Assembly (NCBI RefSeq): GCF_001999325.1
Contig: NZ_MVAR01000031.1
Location: 1-64,000, forward strand
DNA: 64,000 nucleotides
Direction: 5' to 3'
Origin: Thioalkalivibrio versutus
GTDB taxonomy: Bacteria > Pseudomonadota > Gammaproteobacteria > Ectothiorhodospirales > Ectothiorhodospiraceae
Part shown: piece after piece, positions 1 to 14,972 of the stretch
Position numbering within the stretch: the first letter of the stretch is position 1
Layout: each line of letters opens with the position of its first letter
Notes under the pieces: generated by a model
What the model was told of the DNA's origin: nothing
What the model saw: only the letters and a program-made list of their open reading frames with translations
Database searches by the model: none
Program-made: the position numbers and the translations under genes

Positions 1-197
1 CGCCGCGCGCGGCGCTCGCGTACACTTGAAGGCGTAATCGTATCCGTCCTCCGAGCACCGAATCGTTGCCGAAAAAGGGGTTCACACCCCGGTAGAGTGG
101 TGCGGACGAGGGCGGGTCGCAGATCCCGAACGAATCGCAGTACCGCCGCCGGCGAATCGCCTGGCGGCCCCGACCCAGACCACCTGGAGGTCCCCCT
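1..197. other. Upstream region of carA, no gene seen
   Basis: This stretch holds no convincing reading frame. A TACACT hexamer at 21-26 could be a -10 box, but its -35 would fall at or beyond the window edge, so I cannot confirm a promoter. A GGAGG just before the carA GTG codon is the only clear signal. Confidence 0.4.
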
Positions 198-1331
198 GTG
201 TCCGCGCCTGCTCTGCTCGTCCTGGAAGATGGCACTGTGTTTCATGGTCAGGCGATTGGCGCCCTGGGCCAGACGGTTGGCGAGGTGGTGTTCAACACCG
301 CGATGACCGGGTACCAGGAGATCCTCACCGATCCGTCCTATCACCGGCAGATGGTCACGCTGACCTATCCGCATATCGGCAACACCGGAACGAACCCGGA
401 GGACGACGAGTCCTCGCGGGCCCATGCCGCGGGCTTGATTATCCGTGATCTGCCGCCGCTGGTGTCCAACTGGCGCTCGCGCGAGTCGCTGCCGGACTAC
501 CTGCTGCGTCATGGCATTGTGGCGATCAGCGGGATCGATACCCGCAAGCTGACCCGCATCCTGCGCGAGAAGGGCGCGCTGAACGGCTGCATTCAGGCCG
601 GCGACGTGGACGAGGCCTCGGCCCTGGCGGCCGCGCGCGAGTTCCCCGGGATCAAGGGCATGGATCTGGCGCGCGAGGTGACCACGCGCAGCCGCTACGA
701 GTGGCTGGAAGGGACTTGGCAGCTGGGCGAGGAGCCGGCGCGGGTCGATGCGAAGGCCGCCGACTATCACGTGGTGGCTTACGACTTTGGCATGAAGCAG
801 AACATCCTGCGCATGCTGGCCGATCGCGGCTGCCGCGTGACCGTGGTCCCGGCCGAGACGCCGGTGGACGAGGTGATGGAGCTGAAGCCCGACGGGGTGT
901 TCCTGTCCAACGGGCCGGGCGATCCCGAGCCCTGCACCTATGCGATCGAGGCGATCCGGGATTTCTGCGAGCGCAAGCTGCCGCTGTTCGGGATCTGCCT
1001 GGGGCATCAGTTGCTGGGTATCGCCAGTGGCGGCAAGAGCGTGAAGATGAAGTTCGGCCACCACGGGGCGAACCACCCGATCCGGCACGAGGCCAGTGGG
1101 CGAGTGATGATCTCGTCGCAGAACCACGGCTTCGCGATCGACGAGGACAACCTGCCGGAGACGCTGACGCCGACGTACCGGTCGCTGTTCGACGGCACGC
1201 TGCAGGGCATCGCCCGCACCGACTGCCCGGCGTTCAGCCTGCAGGGCCACCCCGAGGCGAGCCCGGGGCCGCATGACGTGTCCCCGGCGTTCGACGACTT
1301 TGTCGAGATGATGCGCACGGCGCGCAGCTAA
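198..1331 (+). CDS. carA: Carbamoyl-phosphate synthase small (glutaminase) subunit
   Basis: This subunit hydrolyses glutamine and passes ammonia to CarB for carbamoyl phosphate synthesis, feeding arginine and pyrimidine pathways. The 377-residue product has the usual length: an N-terminal CarA domain (about 1-150) and a class I glutamine amidotransferase domain (about 190-375). The nucleophile is Cys267 in [10 protein letters not shown], and His351/Glu353 lie in the GHPEAS motif. The start is a GTG with GGAGG seven bases upstream; no nearby ATG fits the conserved N-terminus. carB follows after a 60-base gap, so the two are very likely one transcript. Assignment is secure. Confidence 0.97.
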   Translation: MSAPALLVLEDGTVFHGQAIGALGQTVGEVVFNTAMTGYQEILTDPSYHRQMVTLTYPHIGNTGTNPEDDESSRAHAAGLIIRDLPPLVSNWRSRESLPDYLLRHGIVAISGIDTRKLTRILREKGALNGCIQAGDVDEASALAAAREFPGIKGMDLAREVTTRSRYEWLEGTWQLGEEPARVDAKAADYHVVAYDFGMKQNILRMLADRGCRVTVVPAETPVDEVMELKPDGVFLSNGPGDPEPCTYAIEAIRDFCERKLPLFGICLGHQLLGIASGGKSVKMKFGHHGANHPIRHEASGRVMISSQNHGFAIDEDNLPETLTPTYRSLFDGTLQGIARTDCPAFSLQGHPEASPGPHDVSPAFDDFVEMMRTARS

Positions 1332-1391
1332 CGCCTTCCCCCCGATTTTCCGACCGAATTTCCGATTTCGACAGCCTGCGAGAGCCGTCAC

Positions 1392-4621
<3,230 letters not shown>

Positions 4622-4625
<4 letters not shown>

Positions 4626-5101
4626 ACAAGACGCCCTTGACCGTGACTGGCGCGGAAAAGATGAAGGAAGAGCTGAAGAAGCTGAAGGGCGAGGATCGCC
4701 CGCGCGTGGTCAACGCGATCTCCGATGCGCGCGAGCACGGCGACCTCAAGGAGAATGCCGAGTACCACGCGGCACGCGAACAGCAGAGCTTCATCGAGGG
4801 CCGCATCCGCGAGCTGGAGTCGAAGCTCTCCAACGCCCAGATCATCGACGTGGCCACCCTGCCGCAGACCGGCAAGGTGGTGTTCGGGACCACCGTGGTG
4901 CTGGAGGCGACTGCGGACGGGCGCCAGGTCACCTACAAGATCGTTGGTGACGACGAGGCCGATATCAAGAACAACATGATCTCGGTGTCTTCGCCGATTG
5001 CGCGGGCGCTGATCGGCAAGGAAGAAGGCGACGTCGTGACCGTGCAGGCCCCGGGCGGGGAGACGGAATACGAGATCCTGGAGGTTCGCTACGTCAACTG
5101 A
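4622..5101 (+). CDS. greA: Transcription elongation factor GreA
   Basis: GreA rescues backtracked RNA polymerase by stimulating cleavage of the extruded 3' end of the transcript. The 159-residue protein has the typical two parts: an N-terminal antiparallel coiled coil (about 1-75) carrying acidic tip residues in the DLKENAEY region, and a C-terminal FKBP-like domain with [14 protein letters not shown]. The start overlaps the carB stop by four bases, so expression is probably coupled to carAB. The order carA-carB-greA followed by convergent yhbY is common in gammaproteobacteria. A hairpin follows the stop codon. Confidence 0.97.
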
Positions 5102-5114
5102 TGACGCGGCGGGT

Positions 5115-5142
5115 CCCGGTCGCGCTCAGGGGCGCAACCGGG
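5115..5142. terminator. Hairpin between convergent greA and yhbY
   Basis: CCCGGT at 5115-5120 pairs with ACCGGG at 5137-5142, and inner GCGC arms extend the stem with one mismatch. It lies between the greA stop and the yhbY stop, so it could end transcripts from both sides. No T-run follows, so Rho-independent action is uncertain. Confidence 0.45.
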
Positions 5143-5150
5143 CGGTGGGG

Positions 5151-5450
5151 TCAGGCCGGGTCCAGGGAGACCTTCGGGTCATCCGGGTTGCGGCGGAACA
5201 GGGTGGCGACATAGCCGACGCGTTGCACTCGCGCGGCGCCGGTGCGTTCACAGAGCTCTTCCACGGTGCCGTTGCGGACCTCGCGGTCGCCGATGTTCAC
5301 CTTGATCTTGACCAGCTCGTGGTGGGTCAGCGCCAGCTCCAGCTCCGCCAGTACGGCATCAGTCAGCCCATTGCGGCCAATGGTCACGATGGGCTTGCGC
5401 GGATGGGCGAGGCTGCGCAGATGGCGGCGTTGCGCGTCGGTCAGATTCAC
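5151..5450 (-). CDS. yhbY: Ribosome assembly RNA-binding protein YhbY (CRM/KH-like)
   Basis: This 99-residue protein belongs to the CRM-domain family, which binds pre-50S ribosomal RNA. The sequence has the family pattern: the start [16 protein letters not shown] resembles E. coli YhbY, then a glycine-containing GRNGLT loop, HHELVKIKV, and a final GYVATLFR strand. The start is a GTG; no Shine-Dalgarno sequence is visible upstream on the coding strand, and the nearest ATG (5458-5460) is out of frame. The gene is divergent from rlmE, with an AT-richer gap between them that probably carries promoters, though I could not pick them cleanly. Confidence 0.9.
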   Translation of the reverse strand: MNLTDAQRRHLRSLAHPRKPIVTIGRNGLTDAVLAELELALTHHELVKIKVNIGDREVRNGTVEELCERTGAARVQRVGYVATLFRRNPDDPKVSLDPA

Positions 5451-5518
5451 AGGAGGCCATTTTTCAGTGTTTAAACATCAAAATTGTAGCATGCCGTCCG
5501 CAGCTGCGAGGCCGCTCA

Positions 5519-6145
5519 ATGCCCAAGCGTAGCCGCTCCAGTCAGCGCTGGTTGAAGGAGCATTTCGACGATCCCTACGTCCAGCGGGCCCAGCAGGAGG
5601 GTTACCGCGGGCGGGCGGTGTACAAGCTGCAGGAGATCGATGAGCGCGACCGGTTGCTGAAACCCGGCATGCGCGTGGTGGACCTCGGCGCGGCACCGGG
5701 CGGCTGGACGCAGTACGCCGCTCGGAAGATTGGCCGCAAGGGCGTGCTGATTGCCACGGACATCTTGCCGATGGACCCGGTGCCGGGCGCGGAGATCGTC
5801 ACCGGCGACTTCCGCGAGGACGCCGTGCTGGACGCGATACTTGCCCTGGTGGGCGATGAGCGTGCCGATCTTGTGCTTTCCGACATGGCCCCCAACCTGA
5901 CCGGGACGGGTGCGGTGGATCTGCCGCGTTCGATCCATCTTTGTGAACTGGCGCTGGACTTGGCGACACGCATTCTGAACCCCGGGGGCGCATTTCTGGT
6001 CAAGCTGTTTCAGGGTGAAGGTTCTGATGCCTATCTGGCCGAGGTGCGTCGGCGGTTCGGCTCGGTAAAGGTGCGCAAGCCGAAGGCATCGCGGCCACGG
6101 TCACGCGAAGTGTACGTATTGGCGCGTGAGCCCCGGGATGTGTAA
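5519..6145 (+). CDS. rlmE: 23S rRNA (uridine-2'-O-)-methyltransferase RlmE (FtsJ/RrmJ)
   Basis: RlmE 2'-O-methylates the conserved uridine in the A-loop of 23S rRNA (U2552 in E. coli) late in 50S assembly. The 208-residue protein has the SAM-binding motif [11 protein letters not shown] and the K-D-K-E catalytic tetrad contexts: the lysine in AVYKLQEID, the aspartate in SDMAPNLTG, the lysine in [10 protein letters not shown] and the glutamate in [16 protein letters not shown] lies about 10 bases before the ATG. ftsH follows 43 bases downstream, the usual heat-shock pairing in this class. Confidence 0.96.
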   Translation: MPKRSRSSQRWLKEHFDDPYVQRAQQEGYRGRAVYKLQEIDERDRLLKPGMRVVDLGAAPGGWTQYAARKIGRKGVLIATDILPMDPVPGAEIVTGDFREDAVLDAILALVGDERADLVLSDMAPNLTGTGAVDLPRSIHLCELALDLATRILNPGGAFLVKLFQGEGSDAYLAEVRRRFGSVKVRKPKASRPRSREVYVLAREPRDV

Positions 6146-6188
6146 AGCTGCCAAAAGCTAACGATTAAATGTTCTTCGAGGTGTCGTT

Positions 6189-8168
<1,980 letters not shown>

Positions 8169-8211
8169 TCCGTCCACTTCGTGACCGGGCTTGGGTCCGG
8201 TCGCCGCCACT

Positions 8212-8243
8212 GGCCGCCAGGCCCTCGTCCTGGCGGCCTTTTT
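8212..8243 (+). terminator. Rho-independent terminator after ftsH
   Basis: A perfect 10-bp stem (8212-8221 with 8229-8238, GGCCGCCAGG/CCTGGCGGCC) with a 7-base loop is followed directly by five T's. It separates ftsH from folP, so folP-glmM may depend on read-through or on a promoter I could not identify. Confidence 0.88.
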
Positions 8244-8272
8244 CGTTGGGTACTCACAGGAGAACGCCGATC

Positions 8273-9160
8273 GTGCCGACTGACGCACCGGTACTGCAAT
8301 GCGGGGGGCACGCCCTAGACCTTGGGCAGCCGCGGATCATGGGGATTCTGAACGTCACCCCGGACTCGTTCTCCGACGGTGGCCAGTACGCGCGGGTGGA
8401 AGATGCGCTGACGCGGGCCCGCGCCATGGTCGCGGAGGGGGCCGAGATCCTTGACGTGGGCGGTGAATCCACTCGCCCCGGTGCGGCGCCAGTGGCGCTG
8501 GAGGATGAGCGTCAGCGGGTGCTTCCGGTCATCGAAGCCCTGCGCGCGGAACTGGATGTTCCGCTGTCCGTGGACACCATGAAGCCGGAGATGATGCGCG
8601 AGGCGGTTGCCGTCGGTGCCGGGATGCTGAATGACGTGAACGGCTTTCGCGCCGAAGGGGCGCTGGCGGTCGCGATGGGGGCGGCCCGCGAGCGTGGCGT
8701 AGCGCTTTGCGCGATGCACATGCAGGGCGATCCGCAGTCGATGCAGCGGGAGCCGCATTACGACGATGTGGTGGACGAGGTGCGCGCCTTCCTCGAGCAG
8801 CGGGTGGCGGAGTTGTTGCGTGGCGGCGTGCCGCGCGGCCAGATCCTGCTGGATCCGGGCTTCGGCTTCGGCAAGACCCTGGAGCACAACGTCGCGCTGT
8901 TTCGCGGCCTGCCGCGCCTGGCGGCCTCCGGCTTGCCGCTGCTGGTGGGCGTCTCGCGCAAGTCGATGATCGGTCAGCTGCTGGATGACCGTCCGGTCGC
9001 TGAGCGGGATCCCGGCAGTGCCGTGGCGGCCCTGTTGGCGGCACAGGCCGGTGCGCGTGTCCTGCGTGTGCACGATGTCTCGGCGACCCGTGATGCCCTG
9101 GCGCTATACTCAGCGTTGCGACCGGATGGTGGCGACGGACAGGACAATCGAGGGAACTGA
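8273..9160 (+). CDS. folP: Dihydropteroate synthase
   Basis: This enzyme condenses dihydropterin pyrophosphate with p-aminobenzoate to give dihydropteroate in folate synthesis; it is the sulfonamide target. The family signatures are present: [15 protein letters not shown] near residue 23, [11 protein letters not shown], and a C-terminal [13 protein letters not shown] chose the GTG at 8273 (295 residues) because AGGAGAA lies eight bases upstream; an in-frame TTG at 8246 falls just after the ftsH terminator T-run and has no ribosome site. The stop overlaps the glmM ATG by one base (TGATG), implying coupling. Confidence 0.95.
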   Translation: MPTDAPVLQCGGHALDLGQPRIMGILNVTPDSFSDGGQYARVEDALTRARAMVAEGAEILDVGGESTRPGAAPVALEDERQRVLPVIEALRAELDVPLSVDTMKPEMMREAVAVGAGMLNDVNGFRAEGALAVAMGAARERGVALCAMHMQGDPQSMQREPHYDDVVDEVRAFLEQRVAELLRGGVPRGQILLDPGFGFGKTLEHNVALFRGLPRLAASGLPLLVGVSRKSMIGQLLDDRPVAERDPGSAVAALLAAQAGARVLRVHDVSATRDALALYSALRPDGGDGQDNRGN

Positions 9161-10500
9161 TGGGCAAGTATTTCGGAACCGACGGCATCCGTGGGCGCAC
9201 CGGCGACTGGCCGATGACGCCGGAGTTTGCGCTGCGCCTCGGGTATGCCGTGGGCGAGGTGCTGGGCGAGAACGGCCACCGCCAGGGGCCGGTCCTGGTG
9301 GGCAAGGACACGCGCGTGTCCGGCTACATGTTCGAGTCGGCACTGGAGGCCGGGTTGTCCGCCGCCGGGCTGGACGTTGCGTTGCTGGGACCGATGCCGA
9401 CCCCGGCCATCGCCTACTTGACGCATACCTTCCGTGCCACTGCGGGCGTCGTGATCAGTGCCTCGCACAACCCATTCCACGACAACGGGTTCAAGTTCTT
9501 CACCCCCGAGGGCGACAAGCTGCCGGATGCGACCGAGGCGGCTATCGAGGCGCGTCTCGATCAGCCGGCACAGCCCATCAACAGTGCGCGTCTGGGCAAG
9601 GCCGTGCGCATCCAGGATGCCGCTGGACGCTACGTCGAGTTCTGCAAGAGCGCGATCCCGGCGCGTTCCGAGCTGCGCGGGATGAAGATCGTCATCGATT
9701 GTGCCCACGGTGCGACCTACAACGTCTCCCCGCACGTGTTCGAGGAGCTGGGGGCACAGGTCGAGATCCTCGGCGCCAGTCCGGACGGCTACAACATCAA
9801 CGACGGGGTCGGCGCCCTGCACCCGGAGAACGTCGCCGAACAGGTGCGGGCGACCGGGGCGGATCTCGGCATCGCGCTGGACGGCGACGGCGACCGGGTG
9901 ATCTTGGCCGATGCCGACGGCACCGTGGTCGACGGGGACCAGATCCTCGGTATCCTGGCGCTGGCGCGGCAACAGGCCGGGGGCTTCGACGGCGGTGTGG
10001 TCGGGACCCTGATGACCAACCTGGGGCTGGAGCAGGCCCTGGGGGGCGCCGGCATCCCGTTCGTGCGCGCGAAGGTCGGGGATCGCTATGTCCTGGAGGA
10101 GCTCCGCCGTCGCGACTGGACCCTGGGCGGCGAGGGGTCGGGTCATATTGTCTGTCTGGAGCACACCACGACCGGCGACGGTACGGTGGCGGCGTTGCAG
10201 GTTGCACACCTGATGCACCGTACCGGTCAGCCGCTCTCGGCGCTCGCAGCGGCCATTCCCAAGCTGCCGCAGTGCCTGATCAACGTGCCCGTCAGCGGTG
10301 CCGCGGCCGGCTGCCTGGAGGCCGAGCCAGTGCGCGCCGAGGTCGCCGCGGTGGAGGATCAGCTCGGCCAGCGTGGCCGGGTCCTGCTGCGTCCCTCCGG
10401 TACCGAGCCCCTGGTGCGGGTGATGGTTGAGGGCGAAGATGTCGACGAGACCCGCTCGGCCGCCGAGCGCATCGCGGACAGCATCCGGGCGGCGATCTGA
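9160..10500 (+). CDS. glmM: Phosphoglucosamine mutase
   Basis: GlmM converts glucosamine-6-phosphate to glucosamine-1-phosphate, a step towards UDP-GlcNAc for peptidoglycan and LPS; here UDP-GlcNAc would also feed the pga operon 41 kb away. The 446-residue protein has the phosphorylated serine Ser102 in [11 protein letters not shown], the metal loop DGDGDR near residue 242, and the C-terminal phosphate-binding [11 protein letters not shown]. The order folP-glmM-tpiA-secG is conserved in pseudomonads and relatives. The start overlaps the folP stop. Confidence 0.97.
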   Translation: MGKYFGTDGIRGRTGDWPMTPEFALRLGYAVGEVLGENGHRQGPVLVGKDTRVSGYMFESALEAGLSAAGLDVALLGPMPTPAIAYLTHTFRATAGVVISASHNPFHDNGFKFFTPEGDKLPDATEAAIEARLDQPAQPINSARLGKAVRIQDAAGRYVEFCKSAIPARSELRGMKIVIDCAHGATYNVSPHVFEELGAQVEILGASPDGYNINDGVGALHPENVAEQVRATGADLGIALDGDGDRVILADADGTVVDGDQILGILALARQQAGGFDGGVVGTLMTNLGLEQALGGAGIPFVRAKVGDRYVLEELRRRDWTLGGEGSGHIVCLEHTTTGDGTVAALQVAHLMHRTGQPLSALAAAIPKLPQCLINVPVSGAAAGCLEAEPVRAEVAAVEDQLGQRGRVLLRPSGTEPLVRVMVEGEDVDETRSAAERIADSIRAAI

Positions 10501-10506
10501 TTGCCG

Positions 10507-10546
10507 CAACCAAGCCTCGCCTGCGCGCCCCGCGACGGCTTGGTTG
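10507..10546 (+). terminator. Hairpin after glmM
   Basis: A perfect 10-bp stem, CAACCAAGCC (10507-10516) with GGCTTGGTTG (10537-10546), extends inward through TCGC/GCGA past a one-base bulge. It is followed by ATTTG rather than a real T-run, so it may be a weak terminator or a 3'-end stabiliser. Its right arm overlaps the putative tpiA -35 box. Confidence 0.5.
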
Positions 10547-10572
10547 ATTTGCTACCGGTGCGCCGGTAACAT
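10544..10572 (+). promoter_or_regulatory. Putative sigma70 promoter for tpiA-secG-tRNA-Leu
   Basis: TTGATT (10544-10549) and TAACAT (10567-10572) are separated by 17 bases, 74 bases before the tpiA ATG. Each box matches 4 of 6 consensus positions. A small TACCGG/CCGGTA hairpin occupies the spacer. Confidence 0.45.
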
Positions 10573-10645
10573 CCCGCCGCTCTAATCATCATGATCGGAC
10601 CCCGTGTATCTGCGGGGTTCGGCCGATCGCAGGAGGAAGATCCGC

Positions 10646-11413
10646 ATGCGCACGCCGCTGGTCGCCGGAAACTGGAAGATGAACGGTTCGCGGGACGCGA
10701 ACCGCGCGCTCCTGTCCGCCCTGAAGGGCAGCCTGGGCGACATCCGGGGCGTGGACGTGGCGGTCTGCCCGCCCGCGGTCTACCTCGCCGAAATCGCGAA
10801 TGACCTGTCCGGTGGCCCCATCGCCGTCGGCGCGCAGGATTGTTCCGACCAGGAAAAGGGTGCCTACACCGGCGAACTGGCCGGCTCCATGCTGGCCGAG
10901 GTGGGCTGCCGCTATGTGATCGTCGGGCATTCCGAGCGCCGCGAGCGGCAGAACGAGGACAATGCCTGGGTAGCAGCCAAGTTCGTTGCGGCGCAGGCCG
11001 CCGGGCTGACGCCGATCCTGTGTGTGGGCGAGCAGAAGGCCGACCGCGAAGGCGGGCGCACCGAGACTGTGGTCGCCGAGCAACTCGATGCGGTCCTGGA
11101 TGCGGCCGGAGTCGAGGCGTTCGACCGCGCCGTGATCGCCTACGAGCCGGTTTGGGCGATTGGCACCGGTCTGACCGCCACGCCGGAACAGGCCCAGGAA
11201 GTGCATGCATTCATCCGCAATCGTGTTGCGGGTCGCGACCCGCAGGTCGCAGCCGATCTGCGCATCCTCTACGGGGGCAGCATGAAGGCCGATAATGCGG
11301 CCGGCCTCCTGGCGCTCGAGGACATCGACGGCGGTTTGATCGGCGGTGCCTCGCTGGATGCCGACGCATTTTCCGCCATTGCCCGCGCCGCGGGCGAGCA
11401 GGTCGCGGCATGA
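10646..11413 (+). CDS. tpiA: Triosephosphate isomerase
   Basis: TpiA interconverts dihydroxyacetone phosphate and glyceraldehyde-3-phosphate, in glycolysis, gluconeogenesis and regeneration of the Calvin cycle. The 255-residue protein has the full catalytic set: Lys11 in GNWKMN, His95 in VGHSERR, Glu167 in AYEPVWAIGTG, and the phosphate loop YGGSMKADNA. I chose the ATG at 10646, preceded by AGGAGGA; an upstream in-frame GTG at 10604 would add 14 residues outside the conserved domain. The stop overlaps the secG start (ATGA). Confidence 0.97.
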   Translation: MRTPLVAGNWKMNGSRDANRALLSALKGSLGDIRGVDVAVCPPAVYLAEIANDLSGGPIAVGAQDCSDQEKGAYTGELAGSMLAEVGCRYVIVGHSERRERQNEDNAWVAAKFVAAQAAGLTPILCVGEQKADREGGRTETVVAEQLDAVLDAAGVEAFDRAVIAYEPVWAIGTGLTATPEQAQEVHAFIRNRVAGRDPQVAADLRILYGGSMKADNAAGLLALEDIDGGLIGGASLDADAFSAIARAAGEQVAA

Positions 11414-11793
11414 TTTACGGCCTGCTCCTGGTGGTCCAGGTCGCGGTATCGCTTGGCCTGATCGCGCTGATCCTGATGCAGCACGGCAAGGGCGCCGATG
11501 CCGGCGCGGCCTTCGGCAGCGGCGCATCGGCGACGGTGTTCGGTGCGGCCGGGTCGGCGAACTTCCTGAGCCGCTCGACGGCCGTGCTGGCGGTGGTCTT
11601 TTTCCTCAACAGCCTGACGCTTGCGTATCTGGCGGCATCCAGCCCGGAGGCCGAGAGCCTGCTGGACCAGATGGAGGCAATGGAAGAAGAGGGCGATGGT
11701 CCGCCGGACCTCCCGCCCGAAGTGCTCCCGGGGCAAGAGCCCCCGGGTGGCAGCGGCCCGCAATCCGGCCGGCCGGCCGATGTGCCCGATTGA
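11410..11793 (+). CDS. secG: Preprotein translocase subunit SecG
   Basis: SecG is the small accessory subunit of the SecYEG channel. The 127-residue protein has two membrane helices (about 2-22 and 50-72) joined by a Gly/Ala-rich loop with the family motif FGSGASATVFGAAGSANFL. The C-terminal ~40 residues are Pro/Glu-rich and look disordered, a common variable tail. Its start overlaps the tpiA stop by four bases. The tRNA-Leu gene lies 22 bases after the stop, as in E. coli (secG-leuU) and Pseudomonas. Confidence 0.93.
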   Translation: MIYGLLLVVQVAVSLGLIALILMQHGKGADAGAAFGSGASATVFGAAGSANFLSRSTAVLAVVFFLNSLTLAYLAASSPEAESLLDQMEAMEEEGDGPPDLPPEVLPGQEPPGGSGPQSGRPADVPD

Positions 11794-11815
11794 GATCCGG
11801 TACCTGTACGAATTG

Positions 11816-11900
11816 GCAGATGTGGTGGAATTGGTAGACACGCTATCTTGAGGGGGTAGTGGCGCAAGCCGTGTGGGTTCGAGTCCCACCATCTGCACCA
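11816..11900 (+). tRNA. leuU: tRNA-Leu(GAG)
   Basis: The 85-base gene folds as a class II tRNA: acceptor GCAGATG with CATCTGC, discriminator A, encoded CCA, D-loop TTGGTAGA, anticodon stem CTATC/GGTAG around TTGAGGG (anticodon GAG), a long variable arm, and GTTCGAGTC in the T-arm. It sits directly after secG, the position of leuU in E. coli. Confidence 0.96.
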
Positions 11901-11911
11901 AATACTCGTTG

Positions 11912-11945
11912 CCCCGGGCCGCTGAATATCTGTCGGCGCCCGGGG
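11912..11945 (+). terminator. Hairpin after tRNA-Leu
   Basis: CCCCGGGC (11912-11919) pairs perfectly with GCCCGGGG (11938-11945), followed by TAATTAAC. There is no continuous T-run, so it may be a weak terminator or a processing/3'-end structure separating tpiA-secG-leuU from nuo. Confidence 0.5.
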
Positions 11946-11986
11946 TAATTAACAATAAAAACAGCATCTTATAAAATTACGAATAC

Positions 11987-12016
11987 TTGACACCGTTTTT
12001 GGGCATCACCTAGACT
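11987..12016 (+). promoter_or_regulatory. Sigma70-type promoter of the nuo operon
   Basis: A perfect TTGACA (11987-11992) is followed after 18 bases by TAGACT (12011-12016). It lies in the AT-richest stretch of this region and about 150 bases before the nuoA ATG, leaving a long untranslated leader in which I see no recognised riboswitch. Confidence 0.72.
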
Positions 12017-12165
12017 CCGTGCCCGGTGTACGGCTCTGCCGCGTCTGTGCGGGACCGAGTCGTACCCGCGCTTTCAACCAGCAACGCTGAACGGCTCGCC
12101 GGCGCGCTCGATCCACGCGACGCCTCGCGAACCTGCCCGCCTGAGGCGGCGTACGGGAGAGAGAA

Positions 12166-12522
12166 ATGCTGGAAGGTTATTTACCCATCCTGCTGTTCAT
12201 CGCAGTAGGCATCGTGATCGGCGTCGTGCCGCTGGTGGTCGGTATGGCCGTGGGTCCGCACAAGCCGGACGCGGCGAAAAATTCGCCCTACGAGTGCGGC
12301 TTCGAGGCCTTCGAGGATTCGCGGCTGAAGTTCGATGTCCGCTTCTACCTGGTCGCGATCCTGTTCATCATCTTTGATCTCGAGATCGCGTTTCTCTTCC
12401 CGTGGGCCGTGTCGCTAGACACCATTGGCCTGTTCGGGCTTCTTGCGATGGCCCTGTTTCTTGTCATTCTGGTCGTCGGTTTCATCTACGAGTGGAAGAA
12501 GGGGGCGCTGGAATGGGAATAG
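12166..12522 (+). CDS. nuoA: NADH-quinone oxidoreductase subunit A
   Basis: NuoA is a small membrane subunit of complex I near the junction with the peripheral arm. The 118-residue protein has three predicted membrane helices (about 6-30, 62-84, 90-112) and the conserved loop [13 protein letters not shown], followed by [15 protein letters not shown]. It opens a complete 14-gene nuo operon. GAGAGAG lies before the ATG. Its 3' end overlaps the nuoB start by 10 bases. Confidence 0.97.
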   Translation: MLEGYLPILLFIAVGIVIGVVPLVVGMAVGPHKPDAAKNSPYECGFEAFEDSRLKFDVRFYLVAILFIIFDLEIAFLFPWAVSLDTIGLFGLLAMALFLVILVVGFIYEWKKGALEWE

Positions 12523-12989
12523 AAGGCGTTCTTGAGAAGGGCTTCGTCACCACCTCGGCGGACAAGCTCATCAACTGGGCCCGCACCGGGTCGCTCTGGC
12601 CGATGACCTTCGGTCTCGCGTGCTGCGCGGTGGAGATGATGCATGCCGGTGCCGCGCGCTACGACCTCGACCGCTTCGGGATCATCTTTCGGCCGAGCCC
12701 GCGCCAGTCGGACGTGATGATTGTGGCCGGCACCCTAGTCAACAAGATGGCGCCGGCTCTGCGCAAGGTCTACGACCAGATGCCCGAGCCGCGCTGGGTG
12801 ATCTCCATGGGCTCCTGCGCCAACGGGGGCGGGTACTACCACTACTCCTATGCGGTGGTGCGCGGTTGCGACCGCATCGTGCCGGTGGATGTCTACGTGC
12901 CGGGGTGCCCGCCGACGGCGGAGGCGCTGCTCTACGGCATTATCCAGCTGCAGAACAAGATCCGGCGCACGAACACGATCGCGCGCTGA
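12513..12989 (+). CDS. nuoB: NADH-quinone oxidoreductase subunit B
   Basis: NuoB carries the terminal iron-sulfur cluster N2, which hands electrons to quinone. The 158-residue protein has the tandem cysteines Cys37-Cys38 in ACCAVEMM, Cys102 in [10 protein letters not shown] and Cys132 in [12 protein letters not shown] start it at the ATG inside the nuoA 3' end ([11 protein letters not shown]), giving normal family length; the frame is open further upstream but that part has no NuoB similarity. Confidence 0.97.
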   Translation: MGIEGVLEKGFVTTSADKLINWARTGSLWPMTFGLACCAVEMMHAGAARYDLDRFGIIFRPSPRQSDVMIVAGTLVNKMAPALRKVYDQMPEPRWVISMGSCANGGGYYHYSYAVVRGCDRIVPVDVYVPGCPPTAEALLYGIIQLQNKIRRTNTIAR

Positions 12990-13006
12990 CGCACCCGGGG
13001 TAGCAG

Positions 13007-13726
13007 ATGGCTGAACAAGACAACTGGACCGACGCCCTGCGGGCGGAACTGGGCGATGCCCTGGAAAGCCTGCACGAGGCGAACGGCGAGATTACTGTCG
13101 ATATCGCACCGGGCTCCTGGCGCGAGGCGGGCGAGAAGCTGCGCGACGCCCTGGGCTTCGAGATCCTGATCGACCTGTGCGGGGTGGACTACCTCGAATA
13201 CGGGCAGGACGAATGGGGCACCGACTCCGCCACCAATACGGGCTTTTCCCGCGGTGTCGAAGCGGCGACCTCCGGGCGTTTCACCTTCGATGATGCTCCG
13301 GAAGATTCCAACTGGGACGGCCCGCGGTTCACCGTGGTGGCCCACCTGCTGTCGCTCGAGCATAACCGCCGCGTGCGGATGCGCGCCTGGCTCAGTGACG
13401 AGGAGTTCCCCGAGGTCGAATCCCTCGTGGACGTCTGGGCCTCGGCCAACTGGTTCGAGCGCGAGGCCTTCGATCTGTTCGGCATCCTGTTCTCCGGGCA
13501 TCCGGACCTGCGCCGCATCCTCACGGACTACGGCTTTGTGGGGCATCCGTTCCGCAAGGACTTCCCGCTGATCGGGCATGTCGAGATGCGTTATGACGCC
13601 GAGCAGGCCCGTGTGGTGTACCAGCCGGTGACGATCGAGCCGCGCGTGCTGGTGCCCAAGGTGATCCGCGCCGACCATCGCTACAGCGAGGGCGAGAAGC
13701 CGGGCGAAGGAGCCGAGAATGCCTGA
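13007..13726 (+). CDS. nuoC: NADH-quinone oxidoreductase subunit C
   Basis: NuoC is a peripheral-arm subunit of complex I without cofactors. The 239-residue protein contains the 30-kDa subunit domain, with the signature ERE(A)[27 protein letters not shown] near residues 150-182 split across conserved stretches such as REAFDLFGI and [10 protein letters not shown]. It is separate from nuoD, unlike the fused NuoCD of E. coli. It overlaps nuoD by eight bases. An acidic insert around residues 65-100 is variable in the family. Confidence 0.95.
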   Translation: MAEQDNWTDALRAELGDALESLHEANGEITVDIAPGSWREAGEKLRDALGFEILIDLCGVDYLEYGQDEWGTDSATNTGFSRGVEAATSGRFTFDDAPEDSNWDGPRFTVVAHLLSLEHNRRVRMRAWLSDEEFPEVESLVDVWASANWFEREAFDLFGILFSGHPDLRRILTDYGFVGHPFRKDFPLIGHVEMRYDAEQARVVYQPVTIEPRVLVPKVIRADHRYSEGEKPGEGAENA

Positions 13727-14972
13727 GATTCGCAACTTCACCCTGAACTTCGGGCCGCAGCATCCCTCCGCCCACGGCGTATTGCGCCTGGTGCTGGAGA
13801 TGGATGGCGAGGTGGTGCAGCGGGCCGACCCGCACATCGGCCTGCTGCACCGCGGCACCGAGAAGCTCGCGGAGAGCAAGCCGTACAACCAGTCGATCGG
13901 CTACATGGACCGTCTGGACTACGTGTCCATGATGGCTAACGAGCACGGCTATGTGCTCGCGATGGAAAAGCTGCTGGGCATCGAGGCCCCGCTGCGCGCG
14001 CAGTACATCCGGGTGATGTTCGACGAGATCACCCGCATCCTGAACCACCTGATGTGGCTGGGGGCGCATGCGCTGGATATCGGCGCCATGGCGGTGTTCC
14101 TGTACGCCTTCCGTGAGCGCGAGGACCTGATGGACTGCTACGAGGCGGTCTCGGGTGCGCGCATGCACGCGACCTATTACCGCCCTGGCGGTGTCGCGCG
14201 GGACCTGCCCGGCACGATGCCGAAGTATCAACCGTCCTCCTGGAAGTCGCAGGAGGTGGTGGATGACCTGAACAAGATCCGTCAGGGCTCGTTGCTGGAC
14301 TTCATCGAGGCGTTTACCGAGCGCTTCCCCGGCTGCGTGGACGAGTACGAGACCCTGCTGACCGATAACCGGATCTGGAAGCAGCGCACCGTCGGGATCG
14401 GCGTGGTCGACCCGGATCGTGCGAAGCAGCTGGGCTTCACCGGCCCGATGCTGCGCGGCTCGGGAATCGAGTGGGACCTGCGCAAGAAGCAGCCCTACGA
14501 GGTCTACGACCGTCTCGATTTCGACATCCCGGTGGGCACCAACGGCGATTGTTACGACCGCTACCTGGTGCGCATCGAGGAGATGCGCCAGTCGAACCGC
14601 ATCATTCGTCAGTGTGTGGACTGGCTGCGCCAGAATCCGGGCCCGGTGCTCCTCGAGGATCACAAGATCACCCCGCCAAAGCGCGAGGAGATGAAGGCCG
14701 ACATGGAGGCCCTGATCCACCACTTCAAGCTGTTCACCGAGGGCATGTGCCTGCCGGAAGGCGAGGCCTACGCGGCGATCGAGCATCCGAAGGGCGAGTT
14801 CGGGGTCTACCTGGTCTCGGATGGTTCCAACAAACCGTATCGTCTGAAGGTCCGTCCGCCGGGCTTTGTGCACCTGTCCGCGCTGGACGAGATGGCGCGC
14901 GGCCACATGCTGGCCGATGTGGTCGCCATCATCGGGACTCAGGACATCGTATTCGGGGAGATCGACCGCTGA
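13719..14972 (+). CDS. nuoD: NADH-quinone oxidoreductase subunit D
   Basis: NuoD is the 49-kDa-type subunit forming the quinone pocket with NuoB. The 417-residue protein shows [14 protein letters not shown] at the N-terminus (the quinone-site histidine region), HRGTEKLAE, and the C-terminal [18 protein letters not shown] and [13 protein letters not shown]. Length and motifs match stand-alone bacterial NuoD. Its stop overlaps the nuoE start (TGATG). Confidence 0.97.
   Translation: MPEIRNFTLNFGPQHPSAHGVLRLVLEMDGEVVQRADPHIGLLHRGTEKLAESKPYNQSIGYMDRLDYVSMMANEHGYVLAMEKLLGIEAPLRAQYIRVMFDEITRILNHLMWLGAHALDIGAMAVFLYAFREREDLMDCYEAVSGARMHATYYRPGGVARDLPGTMPKYQPSSWKSQEVVDDLNKIRQGSLLDFIEAFTERFPGCVDEYETLLTDNRIWKQRTVGIGVVDPDRAKQLGFTGPMLRGSGIEWDLRKKQPYEVYDRLDFDIPVGTNGDCYDRYLVRIEEMRQSNRIIRQCVDWLRQNPGPVLLEDHKITPPKREEMKADMEALIHHFKLFTEGMCLPEGEAYAAIEHPKGEFGVYLVSDGSNKPYRLKVRPPGFVHLSALDEMARGHMLADVVAIIGTQDIVFGEIDR

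Noticed and set aside
66-98. TTGCCG / TAGAGT as a carA promoter
   Set aside because: The spacing is 21 bases, too long for a sigma70 promoter.
5451-5456. AGGAGG on the + strand next to the yhbY start
   Set aside because: It is on the wrong strand for yhbY and no + strand start codon lies at a suitable distance.
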